From the NCBI GenBank assembly GCA_963971405.1, contig OZ020489.1, positions 2,604,001-2,668,000 of the forward strand: a DNA stretch of 64,000 nt, in the 5' to 3' direction. The translations under genes were made by a program, and so were the position numbers. The notes under the pieces were generated by a model. That model did no database searches, was not told the origin of the DNA, and saw only the letters and a program-made list of their open reading frames with translations. The stretch's first letter is position 1; every line of letters starts with the position of its first letter. Source of the DNA: Psococerastis gibbosa (lineage: Eukaryota; Arthropoda; Insecta; Psocodea; Psocidae). Shown here piece by piece: positions 42,723 to 53,399 of the stretch.

Positions 42723-44300
42723 TACGCGCGTGTCTTCAGCGGAGTTCTTAGCAATTTATATTGTTTTTTATACGGTACCGCCGCTGAGTGCTGACTTGCA
42801 TAACTGGAGTGACTGCGGGTCCCCATAGTTATTAATAGATAGGAAAGGAGCGGTAAATTTGTAGTATGGTATGGTAATAATTTAAAAAAGTATTATTTTT
42901 ATGCATTAGTGTGAAGTAGGTATACGTAGCGTTACGTCTCTGGATGGTGTGCCCTATCACACCCATCCTTCTAATTTTGGGCTCAATTCTGAAATAGAAT
43001 AGGCTAAGTGGTCGGTATCGGCCTTTCCTGTAGGACAAGTGGACGCCACTAGCTGCGTGTTCTATTCGTAACTCTCCCCTGAATTATTACAACCTTGTGT
43101 CTCGGCATGAATTCATGCAAGACACAAGAAGACAAAAGAATAAGGGTAGGAGAGAAAGAAAATTAATATTTGAACAGAACCTTTTTTTGTATTATGGCTG
43201 AAGGGCAGACGTCGAAGCAAAAAAAAGTTTTTGTTCAATACAGTAATTACCACATCCCCCACTCTACAGTTCTCCACACAAACATTGAAAACCATTTAAG
43301 GGCTGAAACTTGATCATCCCCCGATAATAGAGACGTCTGGTGGTCGGCGAGGGGGTGGGCGGGGCTCAACATTGAAGAGTGGAGGGGGGGGGGGCAACCA
43401 ATTAGTTCTCGATGGTTCCTAATGTCAATATTATTCTTGTTTGATAACAATCAGAAGTTCTCGTACGAAATCAATTCGCCATTTTACTTAATTTCTTCTC
43501 CAAGGTCGGGGTAAATTTGAAACAAGTTTTGTTTTCTTTCCGTATAACCATTGATGGCTAAGTTAATGGTTTCAGTTTTTCGAGGGGATGGGGATTAATT
43601 TGTTGGTTGGTTTTAGTTAAATAAAGTAGAGTTAGAATAGATCTATAGGCTCTTGTGATATTGTATTTAATAAATTTAAAAAACAGTTTGGGGGGGGGGG
43701 GTCGCTCACACATCACGTTGGCTTTATTCAGTCCATTCGCTTTGTAGCATTGATTGCAAGCTGGGTGCAAACTCTCATTCAAATTAAAAGAAACAGAGAA
43801 CAATTACCTAACTGAAGAAGCGGCAAAGTGCCCATTACAGAATGAAACCCGAATTTTATGTAAGCAATAGAGCGCAATTCCCAAAGCGCTCGCTAACTTT
43901 TCCTCAAGGCTTCCATCGTATAAGGAATTACAAGGGGGTCTTCAGCAGTTCCCGGGAGATGTTACCTTGCGGGAATTTTAATTACTACTTAATTATGATG
44001 TTCAACTTGTGTACGAAATTATTATTATTACGCAAAATGACTGTTTATTACTAAAATTTGTACCACTGTTATTGTTCTCATTGTGATTTATATTCCTTGA
44101 GTTTGCGCTTGTTGCAATTGGTATAACGTGTACAATTAAATACCAAAGACACCGTCGTACGACAACCAAAGTGAGATTCTACGTCTGAGAAGTCTCTCTG
44201 TTGACCTCTAGTCTAGTTGAGATGTTGTGGTCAGTAACATGCCCGTGTATTTCCCTTATACCAATTTATACCAACGAAAGTAAGTAATCCCTTAGAGGTA
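42723..44300. other. No gene found; G tracts
   Basis: Long G runs at about 43385 and 43690 mark probable decayed hAT ends. A TGTTGTGGTCAGTAACATG word at 44225 also occurs at 23825 and, diverged, at 38973, so it is part of a further short dispersed repeat. Confidence 0.4.
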
Positions 44301-44308
44301 CGGCGAGT

Positions 44309-44951
44309 CAAGGCCGTAGGCAAGGGGGGGGGGCTTATTGGGCTGCAGCCCCCCCCCCGAAATTAAAACTTTTGAAAAACATTTCCGCTGGGGGAGACCC
44401 TCGGGCCCCCCTGTTTGCAGATATATGAATATGCATGCCTTTGTAAGCTTTGCTGCTGTGAAACCCCACTGTTTTGCACTTATATGTGGATTTTTTTCCC
44501 CGGGGGAGGCCCCCCTCTGGTTTAAATGCAATATTATTTCTATGAGTAAGTATTCCGTTGTAAGCTTTGTAAAATCTATCTTTTGCTGCTGTTAAAATGC
44601 GTAAAACCCCACTATTTTGCACTAATATTTTCAAATTTTCACCCGGGGGAGACCCCCGAACCCCCCATTTGGGTTGAAATGCAATATTATTTCTATTCAA
44701 TCTAAACCGTCGTAATGGTAACATTAGGATTTAGTCCGCATTTCCGCAAAATATTGTGTCAGTGTTCGCACCAAAACTAAGTCCGCCTAGAAATTGACGT
44801 TTGGTGTGCCTATGCTATCATATATACACAGTAACACCATAACCTCAAAAGAATACACTAGATACAATTGAATTCAAGAAATTTTTTTTACACTGGATAG
44901 GATCACAGTTGCCGCAGCCACCCCCGAAAAAAAATCCTGGCTACGGGCTTG
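44309..44951. mobile_element. hAT-like element with perfect 8-bp target duplication CGGCGAGT
   Basis: CGGCGAGT occurs at 44301-44308 and 44952-44959. The left terminal repeat is CAAGGCCGTAGGCAAGG and the right, reverse complemented, CAAGCCCGTAGCCAGGA. The 643-base body is non-coding and contains imperfect internal repeats with the words TGCTGTTAAAATGCG and CCCACTATTTTG. It is the complete relative of the element at 10473-12809 and holds the empty site for the insertion there. Confidence 0.85.
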
Positions 44952-44959
44952 CGGCGAGT

Positions 44960-45856
44960 TAAAAATATTATTGACTTTCCGCTCCATACGGTAGTTCCTA
45001 TTATCTACCAACAGGGGGGGGGGTATATTAAGTTGTGTAAGTTTCCCTAGAATCTTTATATTTCACGAAAGAAAGAAAATCTCCCTGCGTCTTTACCCTG
45101 CTGATTCACCTACGAATATTTCTAACCAGGTTCAACGCAGAAAAAGGTTGATAAGAACTAATGTATGGCCTGTACAAGAGGCCTCACTAGCCTACCTAAG
45201 TAAATATGCAATATCATATAATTAACAAAAAAGCCATTACGTACTCCCTGAGCACATTTGTAATTATAAGAAGTTACGGGTGCTTTTACATTGTAATGAG
45301 GAAAATTTTCATACTGTATATTTAGGTATTAAGAAAAAGAAGCCTAAAACAATGCTTACCCTATGGAGCGTCACTGCTTCTTGTGTGATACGGTTCCATT
45401 GAGAAGTAATACATGCTTTGATGAAGTTTAATGAAGTTCAATGATCATTACAGCCTGCAAACACTCAAAGTAGTCTAAGTTATCCACATTGATGTTCAAC
45501 CCTTAGGGAAGGAAGACTGTCTAATCTGTTCTTCAGCTACTAAAATGCTTTGTTTTCCCAAGATAGTTATTAGAACTCATGCAGCAGCGCATTAGGCATG
45601 TCTTCTACGAATATAACTAATTATAAGGTGCTCTTGGAGTCTTGGGAATCTGATTCAAACTTAGTGCGTAAATTATCTTGCAATAATACTGTGTACCCAG
45701 TAGACTCGTCCAATTAATGAGCACCTACAAGTCTGACTAAAGAAAGCACCAAAAAACTTTGTTGTCGGCATTTTCTTTAGCCTGATGATGGCCTAGTGCC
45801 GGAACTAGTCGCATAAGTATCCATTTTATCGTAGCCTAATACTTAATCAGCTGGAG
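44960..45856. other. No gene found
   Basis: There are only short frames. No repeat structure was noticed apart from a G run near 45015. Confidence 0.4.
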
Positions 45857-46145
45857 GGACCACGTGACAAATCAAAGAGTGCTAGAGGCTATGAAAGAAA
45901 AGAGACAGTTGCTACCTTCTATAAAAGGTAGATGAGCGAAATGGGTAGAGCGTATATTAAGACACGAAAATCTGTTACACGCCATCATCGAGGGCCCAGT
46001 GGAAGGAATCTATAGAAGAGGGCGGCAGAAGGAGGACTTGATGAATCAACTGAAGGAGGACGCAGGAGCTCGAATGTACCAAGAGCCGAAGAGGAAGGCG
46101 CAGAACCGAGAGAGCTGGACGATGATGTTGCTGCCATCAGAACAA
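45857..46145 (+). pseudogene. LINE reverse transcriptase C-terminal fragment
   Basis: The plus strand encodes WRDHVTNQRVLEAM, then after a stop VERILRHENLLHAIIEGPVE, YRRGRQKEDLMNQLKEDAG and QEPKRKAQNRESW. This is the usual order at the end of RTE-type LINE proteins (DRVTNxEVL, LGHVLRHE, GRxKxxxxDQ). It has an in-frame stop and no upstream RT, so it is dead. Confidence 0.75.
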
Positions 46146-46181
46146 TACTTAAACATACGAGTAATAGTGTATTTTATTTTA

Positions 46182-46758
46182 GGGAGATTCATCTACCTAT
46201 TGAGATGGCGACCAATGTTCGACTTCCGGAAAATTTCTTCACAACTTTTCATTTCATGACCCCCTGAACCTAAAACCACCCTCCGTTCAAAATGGATGTG
46301 TATGTATATCGATTGTAGGAAACAATCTAACTTCCGTAAATATTATTCGATTTCGATGAAACTTGGCACAAAAATTGATCAAACAAATGTCTTGATTGAG
46401 TTCGTTAACCAGCTAAATCCACTATTTAGTTACAAGAAGGGGGCCGATTGAAACCTTATATAATTCATATCTCAATTAATATTGGTCGCAGAGGAATGAA
46501 TTAAAATCTGACTGAAAGTCCGTATTATTATCTACGATAATGGTTATACACACTTTTTACGACAAATCAACGATTTCAAGATGACGTCCAGTCAAAGTAA
46601 AAATAATTTAATAAGTAAAAGTTCTTAGTCGTCATTGTTTGGAACACAAGTTTTGTGTGTTGATGTTGTGGTCGGGAAAATAATGAAGTATTTTTTATTT
46701 TTTATTACATACATAGCGTAGGTAGCGTAGAGGAAACGCAGGGTCAGCGGAATCTCCC
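46182..46758. mobile_element. Mariner-like or other TA-flanked MITE (GGGAGATTC ends), copy 1
   Basis: The ends read TAGGGAGATTCATCTACC and, reverse complemented, TAGGGAGATTCCGCTGACC, giving a 9-base terminal repeat flanked by TA. The roughly 580-base body (GATGAAACTTGGCACAAAA, ATCTACGATAAYGGT) recurs at 54253-55118. A TA duplication fits Tc1/mariner, but TA is so common here that this is weak evidence. No transposase frame. Confidence 0.6.
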
Positions 46759-47423
46759 TACTCCTGATCGGCCAGAGCCTAAAGGGATTTTTTTATTTTA
46801 CCAGAGAACTAGCCTCTACTGATTCATACTGTCAAACGGAGATCAAATAATATATATAAAATGATAACTTTTCTAACCACCCAATCCATATATAACGAGC
46901 ACGGTAACGGTCACCAGGACGTAGAGAAGTACTCTTTTTTTCTCCAGAAATAGAGGACAAAAACCTACCAAGGTGAAATCTTCAATACCAACCTATAGGT
47001 TCTGTGCCTATTTAGGCTATTCATAAGTAGGCGGTCGCCTTCAGTAGCAAAATAGGCTATATAGTTTACATTAAAGCAGTGATTACCATTTTTAAATAAA
47101 TAAAAATAAATAACCGTGTATTTTTCCTAAAACAATTTTTAACCAAATACAAAATACAGTTGAAGTGCCCCCTCATGCCTCATTTTTACTCGCGGTTTAA
47201 TCAAGACATGATGAATTTTCGATTGATTGCGAGCCAACAGTTACAAATCCCTACTGGCTTGGAAACAATAAGGAAAACATCGCTGTGATGAATACTAATA
47301 ACTTGCCACAATCTGTCGTCATCAACAGTAAATATCAACCAATCAAATCACTCGCAGAGTCAGTTGTCTCCATGCTGATTGTTCGGCCCAAGTTTTTTGT
47401 TTATTTACTCATAGCGCCCAACG

Positions 47424-47620
47424 CAGTGGCGGGTCCAGAAGGGGGCCATGGGGGCCACACTATATAGGCTACTCGTAAAATAGGACATTCTAAACAATAA
47501 CCTTAGTATGGTAACATGAATATGTCTTCCATGTTTAAATATTTAATTTTACTGCTGTAAAAATGGTAACCCCCCCCCCCCACTTTTTTGTACTTATTTT
47601 TTTTAAAATTTGTAAACAAG
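47424..47620. mobile_element. Left-end fragment of the CAGTGGCGGGTCCAG hAT-like family
   Basis: It begins CAGTGGCGGGTCCAGAAGG and continues with the family words CTTAGTATGGTAACATGAA and TTTTACTGCTGTAAAAATG. It then breaks off after a C run near 47580. No right end is present. Confidence 0.6.
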
Positions 47621-48025
47621 ATAATTTTACGATGGAAAGTGATATTCAACATGGTTTTGTTTACATTCTAACCCCTAAATTATATTAATACTAAACAGCA
47701 TAGTAGACCCACTCAAGGACTTTTTACGGAAGTTATATTGGTTCTTGCCCCATATCTGTGACCCATTGGATGTTCGGACATTATTGATATTGTTTCAGTA
47801 TATTACCAAACCGTTTGCAAAATGGTAAATTTTCAAGAGAGACAAAAACCGTTTTAAACAATTAATGTTCTTTTAGAAATTGTACTACGATGGTGGCAAA
47901 TTCATTTCCTGTCATGCCACCATCCGACTGATTCCATAGGTAGCAGCTTTGTTGTAGCTTTGTTCACTGCTGGAGTTAATGCTAATTCCGCGCCAAATCT
48001 ATTTCAACGATAGAGGCTTCCATAA

Positions 48026-48031
48026 TTTATT
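48026..48031 (-). terminator. Candidate polyadenylation signal AATAAA of the receptor gene
   Basis: The plus strand reads TTTATT, so the minus strand has AATAAA, about 100 bases downstream of the receptor stop codon. The hexamer and its distance suit a poly(A) signal, but the AT-rich setting makes chance matches common. Confidence 0.4.
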
Positions 48032-48128
48032 TGCGGGATTTAAGAGTTTTGCCAGTCGGTAGAGGATTACGATATTTCCCGAGTATGAGGATAACAACTA
48101 CACGCTTCCAATTTCTTGGAGTTGCATG

Positions 48129-48212
48129 TCATTCATTACTTTGGGTGTTTTGAAGATTGATCTTATCAAATTGAATAATAAATATTACATTAGTAATGAC
48201 TCCAATAAGAAA
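48129..48212 (-). CDS. Gustatory receptor exon 3 (C-terminal TM7 motif)
   Basis: This terminal exon is too short to show as an ORF. After the acceptor TTTGTTGCAG it reads FLIGVITNVIFIIQF and then a 12-residue tail before TGA. A short last phase-0 exon carrying T-x-hhhhh-QF is a conserved trait of insect Gr genes. The 615-base intron before it holds a tRNA-derived SINE in the same orientation as the gene. Confidence 0.83.
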   Translation of the reverse strand, partial: FLIGVITNVIFIIQFDKINLQNTQSNE

Positions 48213-51173
48213 CTGCAACAAATAAAACTTACATTATGTGTGATACTGATACATATAAAGAAAATAATCTATTCTACAATGTCTAGAAATTTATAGTTCA
48301 TGTTATTAGCTTTATAGTCTTAGCCCTACATCCGCTAGGAACAAGATGGTATAGGATGCGGACAGAGGAAGTATCACATAGACCAGTCTTCTAATGAGCA
48401 AGACAACAGTCTGTCCAAACCATCATAAATAATAAATAAATAAATATTGACTCTTTTTGTTTTATTACTAAGCCAAGCTAGCGGAGTTGGGGCTATAAAG
48501 CCCTCTCTTACACTCAACTAGGAAGGCCCGGGAGTGCCTGCTTTATACATGCACACCGAAGCATGGCCAGAAAATGTAGCAAGTGTGGGACTCGAACCAA
48601 CAACCTTTCGGGAGAAAGTCAGAGTCTGTACCACCACTCTACATGTCCAGACCATATCATTGGTGGAGCCACACGTTTTCTGCAATTCTACTAATTCTAT
48701 ACATTTAAAACGCTTCTCAACTTGGAAGTAAACGTGTCAGCAAAGACAGAGAAGAGACACCGCAATACCTATAGCATGTTCATATGAACGATCAAACTTT
48801 CTTAAACACATGTAATGAAATTCTTACCGAGAAAAGAAGTGCTGAATTTATGTTGAAAAACCCAGATGCTGTAAATGCTATTGGATTGTTGACAATTTGC
48901 GCTACAAAGTTTTGCAATTCTTTCTCCACATCCATATCATTAACTTTCACTATAGTCAAAAGTTTATGCACAAGCTTCACTGATTGATTCGCCTGCAAAG
49001 TACATACTGTACATTACAAGTGAAATGAAATAAATTGACAAATAAAATTGCACTGCTCCTAATTATAGGCTAGTTGACAATTGAATGAGTTAGAAGCCAA
49101 TGTGTACATGTGTACAAGCTACATTTTCTTACTTTTTGAGATAAGTGCGCCATAACAACCTCCGAGAGGTAATCTATGTGAGGAGCTAAACGGCATATCT
49201 GATATCTCTATCATACGATACATAGTTGCTGAGCTATAAGGGGCACAAAATATTGTCCACCGTTACAATTTTCTCGAAATCAACCTGACAGTACTTTTAC
49301 ACATTGGCTTCTTACCCATTCAATTTCGGATTGGAGGATGACGTCATTTGTGCTGCCGCAGGGGCGGTAGGTTGTCCACCACCGCATGACGACGATTGGA
49401 CTGGATTTTCAAGTTACCCATATTTGTTTACGTTTTGGCCCTTGTTATCCACAGCTAAAAATGCTCACATTTTCTTTCATATTTACAATTTCTCATGGAA
49501 AAACATACTGTATTATTATTTCTAACCTTCAAGTTATCTTATCTAGCATATATACCATATATTTTTTTGTTACAACCGTCAAGTAGCCTATTAGCCGAGG
49601 AGGCTGCAGAATACGTCATCCATTGTTAGACAGTATGATGAAGCTGATCAAGTTGATGAACCACTATTATTTGAACGGTTTTGGGCTTTTTGTGGACGTA
49701 GGCCTACATACTTAAGTGGCCCTTTGAACCTTGGTCAATGCTAACAATCCCATGGATGGTACCGATGGTTGTTTCCGCATAACTTTTGGCCTTTATTGGC
49801 AAACTGGTACAGTTCCCATAGATGTCAAAGTTCCCCGATAATGATCAAGATGAGACAAAGACGAGTTTAGTTCATCAACCTTCCAAAAACGTCATGGATT
49901 TGGCTTTTAAGCAAAATTCTTTGACAGTTGATAAATTGGCATTAACAACCATATGAATTTCATACCAAGATGCTTTCAGAAGAACCTTAATCAGATATTT
50001 TGTTCAAAATCACACTGTAAGCATATACACATTTTTACTTACCTCTCCGATGGTTCTATTATTGTAGGCAACAATAATTAATACCAGAAGGATGTGAAAA
50101 ATTGCCCAAATCAGACACGACGAATATGCTTCTCCCATAACATCCAAAACGTGAAATGACACCAAAGAATATACGTTAATAATAACCCCGAAGAAATATA
50201 TGACGAAAATGCAAAGTAAATGAGACCCAAAGTACTCTTGGATCGCTTGTCCCAACTCCACATTTGCAAAATGAGTCCTCCTTAGTGCTCGCAGAACCAG
50301 TATGATGTCTACTTCGGCTTTTTTGAAACATTTTGGATAGTTCCTGATGAACACAAGCAACGGCGGCTTACAGTTTTTGTTGTGACCACTTACATTTTGA
50401 TTGTTTACCAACTTTGAGAACATGGACTGTGTTAGTTCGCCAGATCTTTTTGTGATCACAAAAGTTCCTCTCTTAACAGATTCGGTTAAAAATAAATTAT
50501 GACTCCATTTGATAGCATCAGTTGTTGCTTCATCTTTATTTTCATATTCTTCAGAAATAACTCTGATATATTCATTTACCACCCAAATTTGCGCGAATAG
50601 CCTTGTAACAAACGCACCATATGCGAGAACAACCATCCATATTACCGTGTTTGGATAAATCAGCCCTATCCAATACATTACTGAGTAATAATTCTTGGCT
50701 GTTAGCTCTAAATACAAGGTCACTGATGCAATAACAATTGTTAATACAACCACTCCTGTTAATTTCACGCTGAAGTATAATTTCGCAGTTGTATGATCAA
50801 AAACTATTCCCAAATCTTTCAATTTCATAGAAACTTCATTAATTCCATGTGTAATAGCTCGTAATTTTTTACATTGAAATATAGCTAAGATTGTAAACGA
50901 TGATGCATACGCATTTACAAAAATATCTATTGCTGCGTAAGCAATATCTATAACGGGTGTTTGATTAATATATGAGAAAGTGTTTGATTTGTCGACTTGC
51001 GAGCTCCAAATGTTTATAATTATGAGAAGAGCTAGAATGACATTGTAACCCGCGAGAAGTGGATAAGGGTTAGTTTTTTTTACAGACTTTCCAAGCTGGA
51101 ACGGGGCAAGGCCAAATATTTGGAGTACTATGTGGATTATTTCTAGCTCTGATTTTTCACGTCCTGCATCCAT
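48129..51173 (-). CDS. Gustatory receptor (insect Gr family, 7TM_7), three exons
   Basis: Likely a chemosensory ion-channel subunit in the plasma membrane of taste neurons; ligand unknown. Exon 1 is 51173-50043 (377 codons), exon 2 48992-48828 (55 codons), exon 3 48212-48129 (27 codons plus stop), giving about 459 residues, a normal length for a Gr. All introns are phase 0: donors GAG|GTAAGT and TCG|GTAAGA, acceptors TTTGCAG and GTTGCAG. Hydrophobic segments fall near residues 38-56, 74-97, 136-156, 165-191, 316-338 and 349-370, with a seventh across exons 2 and 3. Exon 2 ends with the family-like GFFNIN...LLFS. Exon 3 holds TNVIFIIQF, a variant of the TYhhhhhQF signature (Tyr replaced by Asn). 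An in-frame TAG two codons upstream of the ATG supports the start. Exon 1 reads on ten codons past its donor to a stop, so an unspliced ORF of 387 residues would be a misannotation. An AATAAA lies at 48031-48026. Assignment to Gr is firm; the subfamily is not determined. Confidence 0.88.
48426..48660 (-). mobile_element. tRNA-derived SINE in intron 2 of the gustatory receptor
   Basis: On the minus strand it reads from GTAGAGTGGTGGTACAGAC through GGTTCGAGTCCCACACTTGC and CTTCGGTGTGCATG to the (ATTT)n tail. It is almost full length and in the same direction as the receptor gene. Confidence 0.78.
48828..48992 (-). CDS. Gustatory receptor exon 2
   Basis: This 165-base exon is exactly 55 codons, phase 0 at both ends. 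Its acceptor is CTTTGCAG|GCG and its donor TCG|GTAAGAA. It encodes the segment from ANQSVKLVHKLL to NINSALLFS, which matches the Gr pattern of an intracellular amphipathic stretch followed by GFFxIN and the start of TM7. The 1050-base intron upstream contains a copy of a dispersed repeat (49690-49845). Confidence 0.85.
49690..49845 (-). repeat. Dispersed repeat (TTGCCAATG family) in receptor intron 1
   Basis: The minus strand holds CTTTGACATCTATGGGAAC, CAGTTTGCCAATAAAGGCC and GGGATTGTTAGCATTGACC. It is inside the first intron of the gustatory receptor. Confidence 0.45.
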
Positions 51174-52732
51174 TTTCTAGCACAAATAGTTTTTACACCG
51201 TGTGGAGCACAATCGTTTGATTTAAAAAACTTACTCACTTTCTTCTGAGACCCCAATGCATTATTTTCGTTTTTGGCACTATACCGTCCGTTAAAGATGT
51301 CAGTCACCAGCCGCAGAGCTCCGTTTCAACCATCGTCTATTATCCGAAATACATCCTTTTCATCAATTGACTCTGGATGTAAAAACACCCCCGCATGATG
51401 ATATACCAGAGCTCATGCAGTAGTAGTCCAAAATGTCACCAAACTAGCACTGACATGTGAGATTTCTTTAATACAATTAATAATGCAAGAGAAATATGCG
51501 TCATAATGAACTTGAAAAATGATAAGCACTCATTTTCAATAGGCCGTACTGTTGTATACGAGTTTTTGATAGTAAAAAACTTAATTGAAGTTTGGCATGG
51601 GCTTAACCGATATTTGGACATGACCCCCGCAGTAAGGGCTAATGTGTGAATTGCGAGCAAATCCGGTGTTTATCAAAATCTACGCAGGCTGAGCGGTCAT
51701 TGAGAAATTCATTAATTTATTATATAATATACAATATATACTATAATAATATAATATATACTATAATATATAATATATGTATAACACTAGTGTTATATAT
51801 TCAATGCCTACGAGTACGATTATAAAAGCCCGGGGGGATGTTTGTATTTATATAGCGGTGACATTTATTGATTTTACAGGCAAAAACTTATTTTTTTTTA
51901 AATGGCAAATTTCGGGGGGTTCTAACTTCTTGACTCCCCCCCCCCTTCCCCCCACCCCACTATACTATGGCGTTGGTATACGTACCGCGGAAAACCTGCA
52001 CAGTTGTATTCTCTATACTAATTGGAGACATGGTTGGATCGAGTTGCCCTTGATTGTCATTTGTGAAGAGACCGCAGGGTAAGTGCACCTGCTGTGAGCC
52101 AAAGTTGTTAATTATTTGCATAATTTCCTGGCAACCCCCCCCCCCCCCTCTCCGTATTTGACCTTTCCCTTGTCATCCTAAACCTTGCCTCATTTGCGTA
52201 TGATGGAGATATTATCATTTTAGCTGGGATTCATTAAAGTTAGAAGACAATTAGTTTAGCGAAGATCCCACGTTTCAAATTACCCGATATATTGTATTGT
52301 TGAGACAGCGATGCTAATACTGTAAAGGCGGATGATAACATCCTACCTATAACGTTATAGTTTATATTATGTATAATTATACCCGATTATCTTCACTATT
52401 ATGAATTTTTACGATTCAAAAAACATTTATACAGTAAACTCCTAGCGTGCCCCGTAACTCATTTTTCAACCAAATTTTAGGAAACATGGTACAGAGTACA
52501 TGTTCCTTGACTTTTTTACAATTTTTTACTGGCAGGAAAATGGGGGCAAAGTGGGTTTGGTGTAGAGCCATTTTTGAACTTAAATATCAATCAAATTTGG
52601 GGTAAAACATGAAAATTGATTCTTTACAAATTGTGAAAAACTTTTGATTGGGGACAAACGGCGTGAAATTGTCTGTAGCTCCAGTTGAGTAGGTAATCCT
52701 TGATTCTTAATATGTGTTTTGTTGCATTGCAG
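51174..52732. other. Region upstream of the receptor gene; no further gene found
   Basis: It would hold the receptor promoter (upstream of 51173 on the minus strand), but I see no defined motif. A TATAATATA-rich block lies at 51715-51790. C tracts at 51937 and 52136 suggest decayed hAT ends. Confidence 0.4.
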
Positions 52733-52826
52733 GTTGAGGGCAATGAAGGGAGTGACTACAGGTTACAAGCCTATAGAGACCTAGATACCGATTCAGAGTC
52801 CGAACAGCGCAGCTTGGACAAAATAG
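52733..52826 (+). CDS. Orphan internal exon of an unidentified host gene
   Basis: A 94-base open segment is bounded by a good acceptor (TTTTGTTGCATTGCAG) and a strong donor (ATAG|GTAAGTTAG). Only one frame is open across it, entering in phase 0 and leaving in phase 1. It encodes VEGNEGSDYRLQAY followed by RDLDTDSESEQRSLDKI, a hydrophilic, acidic peptide with no domain I recognise. The sequence is not part of any repeat I see in the window. The neighbouring exons must lie in longer introns, perhaps outside the window. The GTAAGT at 52080 cannot be the preceding donor: its open frame would join here in a phase that gives a stop. Confidence 0.45.
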
Positions 52827-53177
52827 GTAAGTTAGACAGTCAACCGGGCAACTAGCCGCGGCCAAATCGATGTAGGCTACAGTATATCTGAATAAAAAGT
52901 GCCAAAACCATGCGAAAAGTAAGAATACGGGACTTTATTTTCGTGGGCACCCACCTTAGGGAGTGTTCGAAGAAAGGCTGGTGAACAACCGTCAACTAAC
53001 TGACAATCAGCAAAGGCAGCCAATCCAAACCATTATCAGATGCGTATTGCTGCCGTTTCTTGTTAGTTTGTCTTTCCACTAGACAGACTTCGAATGCATC
53101 CATTACTGTTATATACTTCAATGTGCGGTTAAAAGCTTCCTGCAGTTGACTACGAAGCTCTGCAATGTTACTTACTT

Positions 53178-53350
53178 ACTTAGATAGGTGCGTCCAGCCC
53201 GGGGGACTTTTGGCCGCTGCCACTACACCACGCCATCTCGGACGATCTTCCGCCGCTTGCTTCCAGTCTCGGGTGCCGGTGGTGGTCACATCTTCAAGCA
53301 CTTGGTCTCTCCATCTGAGCCGGGCCACCTAGGGTGGTTGAAGGTGTCTT
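53178..53350 (-). pseudogene. LINE reverse transcriptase C-terminal remnant
   Basis: On the minus strand one frame reads LRWRDQVLEDVTTTGTRDWK then QAAEDRPRWRGVVAAAKSP, resembling the RPRxRWxDxVxxDL...W..A.DR..WR end of RTE-like elements. It ends near a TAAGTAAGTAA stretch. Only this fragment is present. Confidence 0.72.
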
Positions 53351-53399
53351 CGGAAACCAGCTTGCCATGTTACTAAAACTGTAAAGTAATATAGTGTAT

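Noticed and set aside
50010-50042. Last ten codons of the 387-residue receptor ORF as true C-terminus
   Set aside because: They lie beyond a consensus donor (GAG|GTAAGT) and lack the family motif, which is found in the downstream exons.
51990-52079. Exon ending at GCAGG|GTAAGTGC upstream of the orphan exon
   Set aside because: The open frame would join the 52733 exon in a phase that runs into a stop; the frame that fits has a stop close to the donor.
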